Assembly (NCBI GenBank): GCA_016720835.1
Contig: JADKJW010000001.1
Span: forward strand, 372,001 to 436,000
DNA from: Ignavibacteria bacterium
Lineage (GTDB): Bacteria; Bacteroidota; Ignavibacteria; SZUA-365
DNA: 64,000 nucleotides
Direction: 5' to 3'
The number at the start of each line of letters is the position of its first letter. Positions within the stretch are counted from its first letter, which is position 1. Both the position numbers and the translations under genes were made by a program. Under the pieces are notes generated by a model. The model worked only from the letters and a program-made list of their open reading frames with translations, had not been told where the DNA came from and made no database searches. This document shows, one piece after another, positions 17,271 through 23,918 of this stretch.

Positions 17271-17342
17271 GAGCGTACCCCAAGCGAAGTCGAGGGGGGA
17301 GGGAGCAGACCGCTCCTCGATACGCGACAGAAAGGCAACGGT

Positions 17343-17391
17343 CATCCTGAGTCACTCATTGGACGGCATCCAATTATCGTCGGCGATGACA
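17343..17391 (+). repeat. 49-bp inverted repeat, left copy
   Basis: The sequence from CATCCTGAGTCACTCATTGG onwards matches the reverse complement of 23635-23683 at 45 of 49 positions. The two copies face each other across 6.3 kb. Confidence 0.75.
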
Positions 17392-17408
17392 ATGCCCGAA
17401 CTTGGAGA

Positions 17409-17578
17409 GAGCCCGCGAAGCGGGCGGCACAGTCCAGCCCAGGGCGTGAGCCCTGGGCGAAGTCGCGGAACGAATCTCGACGAGCCCGCGAAGCGGGCGG
17501 CACAGTCCAGCCCAGGGCGTGAGCCCTGGGCGAAGTCGCGGAACAAATCTCGACGAGCCCGCGAAGCGGGCGGCACAG
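17409..17578. repeat. 73-bp tandem repeat with two hairpins per unit
   Basis: Units start at 17409, 17482 and 17555; two are full length and the third stops after 24 bases. Each full unit contains two perfect inverted repeats, GCCCGCGAAGCGGGC and CCCAGGGCGTGAGCCCTGGG. The two full units differ at only one position (CGAATC versus CAAATC). Confidence 0.9.
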
Positions 17579-17707
17579 AATTGAACTGGAGTGATGTCAT
17601 CGGCAGCGCAGTAGCCTGCCCTGAGCGAAGCCGAAGGGAAGGATCTATCCGCTCATACCGCAGGCTGCGTCGGGGATGATGCGATGGAAGTCCGACTCAA
17701 AAACAGC

Positions 17708-18388
17708 TCACCACCGCCCCATGGTCCAGTGCATGGAGGCGCCGAGCATGACATACACCCGTTTGACGCCCTCGAATTCCACGGCGGGCATGACAGGCAC
17801 GCGCAGGAACACATCGATTTCCGTGCTCCGTCCCGTCGCGTACGTTATTCCACCCGTCAGTGAGATGCACTTCAGAAATGCATCGGAAACGAGCCGTGCT
17901 CCCGCGAAGCTGTTCGAAACACCACCAAATATGATTTCATCCGAGGCGGGTTTCATGTATGTGAGACCGACGAACCATGCATTGCTGCCGGCCTCGATCG
18001 GGCGCCAGAGGAGCAGGCATTGGAGCGTCAGGCTGAGTCCGTCTCCATCGCCACGCGATGTGGGGATGTACCCGAGTCCGCCGCTGCAGCGGAGTGATTG
18101 CTCCGTCCCGATGGAGACCAATCCCATCGCCGTCATGCTCAGAAACACATTCTTCGCGGGTTCCACGAAGCTCGCGACGATGAATGGCGCGACGGTACAC
18201 GACATGCCGGCGCGGACCCTGGTTGCGTTGTCCCGCGAATTGCCGTCAGGCAGCTCCAAGCTGGTCCAGTCGCGAGAAACCATGGCATCATGCGATCTCT
18301 GGAACGATATCCTTTGAGCGCGAACAGGCGCAACGATACATCCTAGAGCAACGAGGAACACGAATGCTGACATGCCGGCGGGTTTCAT
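17708..18388 (-). CDS. Outer-membrane-protein-like secreted protein
   Basis: A 226-residue protein starting MKPAGMSAFVFLVALGCIVA (signal peptide ending in APVRAQ). The rest is a series of amphipathic beta-strands (LSLTLQCLLLW, AWFVGLTYMKP, GGITYATG, IDVFLRVPVMPAV) ending in a Trp after MHWTMGR, as in outer-membrane barrels. No family is recognised. The open frame continues upstream in phase, but that part overlaps the preceding gene in another frame. The start is 68 bases after that gene's stop, so the two probably form an operon downstream of the G tract. Confidence 0.7.
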   Translation of the reverse strand: MKPAGMSAFVFLVALGCIVAPVRAQRISFQRSHDAMVSRDWTSLELPDGNSRDNATRVRAGMSCTVAPFIVASFVEPAKNVFLSMTAMGLVSIGTEQSLRCSGGLGYIPTSRGDGDGLSLTLQCLLLWRPIEAGSNAWFVGLTYMKPASDEIIFGGVSNSFAGARLVSDAFLKCISLTGGITYATGRSTEIDVFLRVPVMPAVEFEGVKRVYVMLGASMHWTMGRW

Positions 18389-18455
18389 ACGGACGCTACA
18401 GGCTCCAGCCATCGGTGCGACAATACGGCATGGACGCATTGGGATTTCCCTTGCT

Positions 18456-19066
18456 TCAGATTTCGATTTTGTAACTCGCCCGGAACACGTATGACATGAT
18501 GGGTTTGCCGGGACCACCATATGAAATAAGCGAGAAATTGGAATCAAACGCCCTTCCCCTGGAACCCCCGGCCTCGATTTGCCGGTGCAGTTCCACATCC
18601 AGGAACACATACGTGAGATCCACTCCCAACGATGCAAGGATGTACCCCTGCGGGCCGCCGGGAGTCTCTTCGCAAGGCTGCGTGGAACTTTGGAAAGGGT
18701 CGCTGAATTCCTGGAGACTGCATCCCAGAGAGGCATAGAATCCACCGAAGTAATTGTACCGGACCGCCACTGAGAATCCATAACACCCGATCCCTGCAAA
18801 GGCGGCGGCTCTCCCGTGCAGTCCCGAATGCGACGCGGCTGGCCTGAGGCCGAAGTCGTACATGGCGGTGAAGCCCATGGATCCGTACGATTACAATTTC
18901 CAGAGGCGATTCCGGCAAACAAGCCAATGCCGATACATCGCTCGACATCCGACGCTGTCGTATCCTGCGCGACGCAGACCCCTCCGACAGGGAGCAAGAG
19001 AAACAGCAGTGCTGCTGCCATAATCCTGATCGATACAACGGAGTGAAACCTCTCTCTGCACCGCAT
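18456..19066 (-). pseudogene. Outer-membrane-protein-like gene with one frameshift
   Basis: The first part, from the ATG at 19066, encodes MRCRERFHSVVSIRIMAAAL and a signal peptide ending in GVCVAQ, then IGIGLFAGIASGNC. At about 18880 the barrel-like sequence moves to another frame and continues as MGFTAMYDFGLRPAASHSG ... FYASLGCSLQEF to the stop at 18456 (tail YVFRASYKIEI). One base is missing at the junction, in GATCC-ATGG. Joined, it is a protein of about 200 residues. The start has a good AGGGGGG ribosome site six bases upstream. A 24-base G tract lies 48-71 bases upstream of the start. It could be a true frameshift or a consensus error. Confidence 0.65.
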
Positions 19067-19113
19067 GCTTGCCCCCCTGCGTGATAACGGCGTCCATCCC
19101 GCGTCCGGCCTCC

Positions 19114-19137
19114 GGGGGGGGGGGGGGGGGGGGGGGG
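19114..19137. repeat. 24-base poly-G tract upstream of an outer-membrane gene
   Basis: Twenty-four consecutive G on the + strand (C on the coding strand of the downstream gene). It lies 48-71 bases before the ATG at 19066, where promoter elements are expected. Homopolymeric tracts in such positions are classical phase-variation sites; the exact length is uncertain for any sequencing method. Confidence 0.85.
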
Positions 19138-19254
19138 TGGACGGCCGACCAGAGGGTCGCGCAGCTCCGTGTTCTTTCCCTGCAAGCTACGCAGCGCGTC
19201 CGGCTCGTTCAAGGGGCGGAAAGGACGATGACGGGCGGCGGACTACTCTGGAGA

Positions 19255-19470
19255 TCAGCGTTTCTTTCTGAAGACGACCCAGCCGAGCGCGAAACCGATC
19301 GCGAGCATCAGGATGGTCGGAATCCACATCCAGCCGCGATCGCTCATCCAGCCGTGATCCTGCATTGCGCCATCCGCCATGCGTCCCGTCAGCGCGCCTC
19401 CGCCGAAGACCAGGAAGAGCGAAAGGACGATGACGAGGGCGATGACCGGAATGGATCTGCTTGCATTCAT
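19255..19470 (-). CDS. Small two-helix membrane protein
   Basis: A 71-residue protein: MNASRSIPVIALVIVLSLFL forms the first membrane segment, then a short linker rich in Met, His and Trp (GAMQDHGWMSDRGWMW), then a second membrane segment (TILMLAIGFALGWVVF) and a basic RKKR end. No family is recognised. Such Met/His-rich loops occur in small metal-related proteins, but that is only a hint. The ATG at 19470 opens the first hydrophobic segment. A 39-bp element shared with the region upstream of the Lys-rich protein gene lies about 140 bases upstream. Confidence 0.6.
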   Translation of the reverse strand: MNASRSIPVIALVIVLSLFLVFGGGALTGRMADGAMQDHGWMSDRGWMWIPTILMLAIGFALGWVVFRKKR

Positions 19471-19610
19471 GACGCGTGCTTTTGCCTGTGGTGACGAAAG
19501 GAGACGAACTCGCCGCCGCCTTCCATGTCGAGCAGGTCTCACCGTGTTGGGCAATGCGGCTGACGGCGCGGGTTCGTCTTCACAATGTCGCGTACAGGCT
19601 CCCGGATATC

Positions 19611-19649
19611 GTTACACAAATCCGGGAATAGCTTACAGCATTCACACAC
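19611..19649 (-). repeat. 39-bp dispersed element, copy 2
   Basis: Same element as at 17104-17142, differing at three positions. Here the second box reads CTTACA instead of GTTACA. It lies upstream of the 71-residue membrane protein. Confidence 0.75.
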
Positions 19650-19783
19650 CGCACGGACACGACCATGCCGGGCATTTGTTCAATTTCGGGACATGCTGAA
19701 CACATCCCGGCGTCCGGAAGCGCAAACTGAACGCAGCTGCTCGCACGCAATGATCGCGCGCGCGGGCAGGATGTTCAGGGTTG

Positions 19784-19865
19784 CGGAGGGCGAGGGATTC
19801 GAACTCTCATGACCTTGCGGTCGGCGGTTTTCAAGACCGCTGCAATACCATTATGCGAGCCCTCC
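19784..19865 (-). tRNA. tRNA-Ser (anticodon UGA)
   Basis: On the minus strand the acceptor stem GGAGGGC pairs with GCCCTCC, followed by discriminator G. The anticodon stem GCGGT/ACCGC encloses the loop CTTGAAA, giving anticodon UGA (complement at 19831-19833). The long variable arm (GACCGCAAGGTC) is class II and fits serine. The T arm contains GTTCGAAT; one T-stem pair is an A-C mismatch. CCA is not encoded. Confidence 0.93.
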
Positions 19866-19942
19866 GGGGGGTGCGGAACGAAGATACGAAAATCGCGGAA
19901 AAGTCAACAGCAGCACGGTTCGGAACGCGATCTCCGTATTCT

Positions 19943-19968
19943 CCTTCCCACGCTCCCGCGTGGGAAGG
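19943..19968. repeat. Palindromic intergenic element
   Basis: A perfect 10-base stem (CCTTCCCACG / CGTGGGAAGG) with a six-base loop. The left arm and loop (CTCCTTCCCACGCTCCCGC) recur at 20051-20069 without the right arm. It lies between tRNA-Ser and the downstream T9SS cargo gene. Confidence 0.7.
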
Positions 19969-20104
19969 CAGTCCTTCTCGATTCGCGTCGGTGTTCAAGC
20001 AGAGAAGACCGAATACTCAGTCCGATACTCACCTTGAGAAGGCGGGCCCTTCTCCTTCCCACGCTCCCGCCGTTCTTGAATCGGAACGATTTCAGACCGC
20101 ACTG

Positions 20105-21391
20105 TCAGCGAGAGAGTGTAACGCTGTTCACATACGTCCTGCTACCGACAGTGGACAGGATGTAATACACACCCCCAGGATAATCGTGGACATCAAACGA
20201 ACATGTTCGAGATCCTTCACCCTGAAAGAACGCATTCCTCGAATCCAGTTTCTTACCGAGGAGATCGTACAGATCCGTTGCGATGGAGATCGGCCTGTTC
20301 AGCGTATATGCAACATCGATGACGTTCCCTCGTTGCGAGACGGCGATCGATATGACCGGATCGTCCGGCAGGGAACTCGTTTCCTCATGAACGCTCAGCA
20401 GAGACGGGATGTACTTCCAGATGCGGCCGTTGCCGCCACAGGCCCAGCAATGCAATGCATCGGTGCAGGAAATACTGTTGACCGACGCTGCCTGCTCGAT
20501 CTCGTCTCTGCTCCACACCTTTCCACCGTCAACACTTCGGTATATGTTGGGTGCTCCCCCGCTTCCAACCAGCACCAACGATGTATCCATGCTCGTCAGC
20601 GTATAAAAAAAGTCATTATACACCCCTATTCCGGCTTGAAGGCCCGTAAAATACCAATTATTTCCTCCATCGGTAGTCTTAATCACATGCATGATATCTG
20701 ATAAGCCAGTAGGACCGGCCGCCCAACCCAACAACGAATCATGAAACGACACTCCGCGAAGTCCGCCAATATGGCCCGTTGGCTGAACTTCCCATGATGC
20801 TCCCGAGTTGACCGTATGCAGTACTATACTGGGACTCTGATTGTCAAAACCCTTCAAACCAACTATCCAACCTTCACTGTTACTGATAAAGCGCAGTGCG
20901 GCAAAGCTGCCATCAAACATTGAATCCCAAAGCAACTGCCAAGAATTTCCACCATCATACGTTCTGAGAATTATACCCGCCAGTGCTGATCCACCAACGG
21001 CCCATCCTGTATCGTGGCTGGAGAAATATACATCTCGCAGTGTTTTTGGAGTCGGTAATTGAATTTTCGTCCAATGTGCACCCCCATCGGTTGTATGGAG
21101 CATCTCCTTCATTCGTCCGACTATATGACCTGTAAGGCTGTCAATAAAAAACACGGATTGCAAATATATGTTTGAATCTGGAAATTGTTGCCGCATCCAC
21201 TGTACTCCTCCATCAGTAGTATGTACAATCGTGCTATTCTCTCCAACAGCCCATCCATGAATCGAATCAACAAAGCATATTTTGTTTAGATTTGCCGACG
21301 TGCCACTGTTCTGCACCCGCCATTCCTGCGCGGAAACCCTGCATGGCAGACAAAGATACACAAGCACGGCGACGATCATGTACTTTTTCAT
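20105..21391 (-). CDS. Ycf48/BNR-repeat T9SS cargo protein
   Basis: A 428-residue protein with a signal peptide (MKKYMIVAVLVYLCLPCRVS). A beta-propeller follows with repeated Asp-box (BNR) and Ycf48-like motifs: IHGWAVGENSTIVHTTDGG, HTTDGGAHW, DTGWAVGG, RTYDGGNSW, KTTDGGNNW and RSVDGGKVW. The C-terminal 85 residues are a T9SS-type module (ISIAVSQRGNVIDVAYTL, LYDLLGKKL, PGGVYYILSTVG), although the YPNP motif is replaced. It is clearly less GC-rich than its neighbours. Such propellers are common as surface cargo in Bacteroidota; the ligand is unknown. Confidence 0.85.
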   Translation of the reverse strand: MKKYMIVAVLVYLCLPCRVSAQEWRVQNSGTSANLNKICFVDSIHGWAVGENSTIVHTTDGGVQWMRQQFPDSNIYLQSVFFIDSLTGHIVGRMKEMLHTTDGGAHWTKIQLPTPKTLRDVYFSSHDTGWAVGGSALAGIILRTYDGGNSWQLLWDSMFDGSFAALRFISNSEGWIVGLKGFDNQSPSIVLHTVNSGASWEVQPTGHIGGLRGVSFHDSLLGWAAGPTGLSDIMHVIKTTDGGNNWYFTGLQAGIGVYNDFFYTLTSMDTSLVLVGSGGAPNIYRSVDGGKVWSRDEIEQAASVNSISCTDALHCWACGGNGRIWKYIPSLLSVHEETSSLPDDPVISIAVSQRGNVIDVAYTLNRPISIATDLYDLLGKKLDSRNAFFQGEGSRTCSFDVHDYPGGVYYILSTVGSRTYVNSVTLSR

Positions 21392-21729
21392 TGTTGCCTC
21401 GATTCTTCGTCAATAAACGACTTCACAGGACTGCGGATTTTGTGCGCTTCAGAAACCGGAGGGATTTCCATCGCCTTCGCACTCAATTCCACCGCTCGTT
21501 TCCATCGTTTCGCCATGATCCACCGCATCCGTTATCAACCGCCATCCACTCCTTTATAAACGTACTTTTCCCGAGCGCGAGAGTCAAGTCCCTGGCGGAC
21601 ATGCACGGAGGTTCATCGGAATGCATTGTCCGGCTGCAAGCGAATGCGTCGGCGCCATCGCGAGGTGGAAATGCAAACGCGCAATCATGCCCGTTGCCGC
21701 GGATTGGCTGCACGTAGCCGCAGAAAATA
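21392..21729. other. Intergenic region, nothing recognised
   Basis: Between the BNR protein gene and the next minus-strand gene I see only short frames without ribosome sites. On the minus strand TACGTTTA near 21559-21566 resembles a TAnnTTTG promoter element, but it is far from the next start. Confidence 0.4.
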
Positions 21730-22266
21730 TCAGTCGGCGAATTCCGAGTAACTCCCCCGCAACGCTATCGGAGCTTTCGCGTAAAAGCCGGCGTGCCACC
21801 AGCCTTCGCTCTCCGGCATGATTGTCCGCCCGACATGCGCGAAAAGCAACGCTCCGAAAAACCCTTCGACGGATACGCCGGTCTGCGACCGTCCGTCACG
21901 CGTGCTGACGAAGGTCGGACCCACCTCGATCCCCGTTGCATACCACATGCCCTCGACGCCGACATGCACGATGGTCTTGTCCTTGAAGCGATACGTGCTC
22001 AATACCAACCCGGCTCCCGCTCCCGCATCGCTGTTGAGATGATCGGTATTCAACGCGGAGATGGAAATCTCCACGCCGAAGAACGGACCTTCTCCTGAGC
22101 CGAGCACCCAGCCCATTTTTACTCCGGGGTTGACGGAAACGAACCATTGCGCCTGCGCAGGAACGGCACACATCAGGAATACTGCAACGCCCATCGCGGC
22201 GCTCCAGGAGCGGAGCGGCGCTCTCTGGTGCGATTGCTCGAGTGCTTTCGCTCTGATACTATCCAT
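21730..22266 (-). CDS. Small outer-membrane-barrel-like protein
   Basis: A 178-residue protein. A hydrophobic signal (AAMGVAVFLMCAVPAQAQ) follows an N-terminal basic stretch. Beta-strand-like segments follow (WFVSVNPGVKMGWVLG, GVEISISALN, AGLVLSTYRF, IVHVGVEGMWYATG), ending in APIALRGSYSEFAD. It looks like a small porin-type or hypothetical barrel. The start at 22266 could be replaced by the ATG of the AAMG segment at 22194. It is co-directional with the next gene upstream, 42 bases away. Confidence 0.6.
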   Translation of the reverse strand: MDSIRAKALEQSHQRAPLRSWSAAMGVAVFLMCAVPAQAQWFVSVNPGVKMGWVLGSGEGPFFGVEISISALNTDHLNSDAGAGAGLVLSTYRFKDKTIVHVGVEGMWYATGIEVGPTFVSTRDGRSQTGVSVEGFFGALLFAHVGRTIMPESEGWWHAGFYAKAPIALRGSYSEFAD

Positions 22267-22308
22267 TGTTCAGAAAGCCTGAAATGACGGGGTGGGATGG
22301 AAAACCAT

Positions 22309-22872
22309 TTACAAGCAGATGATATATGAGACGCCAAGCCCCACTTCAATGAAGGGACCCGAACTATATGCATTGCTGATGGTATTTTTCAGTGATTTTC
22401 TTAAAAATGCGCCAATGTGAATTGATGGGAAATCATACGTCACTCCCGGCTCGATGCAGAGGGCGTCCATGACATGGGATGTCTCGAGCACACCTCCTGT
22501 TTGATGGGTGTACCAGGAGTTCAGAAACAGGCTGCTCTCAATCGGCTTCACAATGGTAGCCGCCAGATATGCGCCCAGGCCCCGCTTCGAGGCTGTCGAG
22601 ATGCCGGCGCGGAGAAGGACAAAAACATCGGTGCTGTGCGTTGACCCGACAAACATCTCACCGAAGCCGGTCATGAGTTCGACACGAAACGGAAGGGATG
22701 GCGGATACCACACGCCGGTCACCGTGAGATTCAGCATCCCCACAGCCTCGATGAAACTGCCCGCTTCCGCGCCGGGACGGAGCTGATACCGGACGCTGTC
22801 CTGCTGTGAAAACAGCAATTCTGGAAGCAACAGCCAGAGCAGAACCGCGATGAGGATGAGGCGATGTGTCAT
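22309..22872 (-). CDS. Small outer-membrane-barrel-like protein
   Basis: A 187-residue protein. The signal peptide begins MTHRLILIAVLLWLLLPELL. The remainder is a string of amphipathic strands (MLNLTVTGVWYPP, FRVELMTGFGEMF, VFVLLRAGIS, GAYLAATIV) ending in VGLGVSYIICL. There is no recognised family. It is probably in an operon with the 178-residue protein downstream. Confidence 0.6.
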   Translation of the reverse strand: MTHRLILIAVLLWLLLPELLFSQQDSVRYQLRPGAEAGSFIEAVGMLNLTVTGVWYPPSLPFRVELMTGFGEMFVGSTHSTDVFVLLRAGISTASKRGLGAYLAATIVKPIESSLFLNSWYTHQTGGVLETSHVMDALCIEPGVTYDFPSIHIGAFLRKSLKNTISNAYSSGPFIEVGLGVSYIICL

Positions 22873-22955
22873 TGTGCGGAATACTCCTTTCGTTCTTGCG
22901 AATCGCCTGCGTTGAACAATTGTGCGGGACCACTACGACAAACGGAACGTCCCTG

Positions 22956-23390
22956 TCAGAACACCTCGCCCCTGTGCAGTTCCTCGAGGAAGGCGGTGAC
23001 GGGCAGGACCTCCACTTCTCCGAAGCGGTAGCGGCGGGGTCCGGTGTACACGACGATGCGGCGGTCGCAGCGCACGCCGTCCATGGCATCGAGCGCGCGC
23101 AGCGGTTTTTCCCAGGCGCGGTCCCAGCGGTCGCCGCGCTTCACTTCCACCGCGACGATATGGGCGGGATTGCGCGCGGTCCGTTTTCGCGTTTCTACTA
23201 CGAAGTCGATTTCCACGCCGGCGGCAAGGGCGTAGGAGCGCGGCGGCGGGCTCCGGCGGCTTCGTGGCGGAGTTCGTGGGAGACGTCGAGCGCGTCCTTC
23301 CAATGCTTGGTCCACCGATCGAGCAGCCCGCCATCGCGGCGCCACGCCAGGATCGAACAGGTAGCATTTCGGATGCGTGGCTTCCCGCAC
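22956..23390 (-). pseudogene. Remnant of a DUF4143-type AAA ATPase
   Basis: The minus strand encodes the C-terminal part of the ATPase/DUF4143 family: ATHPKCYLFDPGVA at the start of the fragment, then VEIDFVVETRKRT and IVAVEVKRGDRWDRAWEKPL, ending in VTAFLEELHRG. Full proteins of this family are about 380-450 residues with an N-terminal AAA ATPase. Here the N-terminal half is absent, the stretch between DPGVA and the DFVVE motif is scrambled across frames, and an in-frame stop lies just upstream. It is a decayed fragment, probably from a mobile or toxin-antitoxin-like gene, in the repeat-rich segment. Confidence 0.6.
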
Positions 23391-23918
23391 GGGGGGTCCG
23401 GGATCTCATGTACGATTCCGGTGTGCCCCACACCCGCATCGCGCGTCGGAAGCACGTGCATGTCCCTGCGCCAGAAAGGCAGGAAGGGGACGTTCCGCAC
23501 GACGCCCTCCGGGCCCCGCGGGGGGTCTGCACGTACCGTCGAAAAATCCGCGAAGATGCACGAACGGGAACACCATTTTCGGGCGCGTTCGAAGTTCGTC
23601 AGTTTCGCGATCGCCTTTGCTTCTCACGGAACGCTGTCATCGACGACGCTAATGGGGTGCCGTCCAATGAGTGACTCAGGATGTCCCCGGCATCTGCATC
23701 AGCCTGCGAATACAGCAGCGGTGCGGGCGCCGTTCAGCAGGTCGACAGATCCTTCGCTGCGCTCAGGATGACCCGGGTGTTACGGATCGCGTCAAAACGC
23801 CATCGTCCCCGCGTCACCGCATCTCCGCGTCACCGTGTCACCGCGTCGCCATCTCACGCGTTTCTCGTATATTAACGGTCCGTATGTACGATATTCATCA
23901 CCCCAGCACCTCGATATC
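23391..23918. other. Intergenic region with repeat arm
   Basis: No intact gene is supported. The right arm of the 49-bp inverted repeat lies at 23635-23683. A motif GATCCTTCGCTGCGCTCAGG near 23749 resembles the complement of sequence near 17618. Upstream of the TonB-type receptor the sequence CGTATATTAACGG (23867-23879) could be a promoter. Confidence 0.5.
23635..23683 (-). repeat. 49-bp inverted repeat, right copy
   Basis: Reverse complement of 17343-17391 with four mismatches. It lies beside the ATPase remnant. Confidence 0.75.

Larger units (their letters stand above)
17006..17707. other. Repeat-rich intergenic region
   Basis: No gene is supported in these 700 bases. The stretch holds, in order, a 39-bp upstream element (17104-17142), a 7/15-bp tandem array (17146-17270), one arm of a 49-bp inverted pair (17343-17391) and a 73-bp tandem hairpin unit (17409-17578). 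A CCTGAGCGAAGCCGAAGG motif near 17618 matches the complement of a motif near 23750. Long open frames here arise from the repeats. Confidence 0.7.

Noticed and set aside
17002..17355. A repetitive protein (repeats of the type FTIHD or SRLHD) encoded over the 15-bp array
   Set aside because: Open frames exist on both strands and in several phases purely because the 15-bp unit contains no stop codon; no ribosome site or signal.
17409..17578. CRISPR-like repeats
   Set aside because: Only two full 73-bp units and both parts are repeated; no spacers.
19784..19865. tRNA used as integration site of a mobile element
   Set aside because: No integrase gene and no repeat of the tRNA 3' end was found in the flanking sequence.
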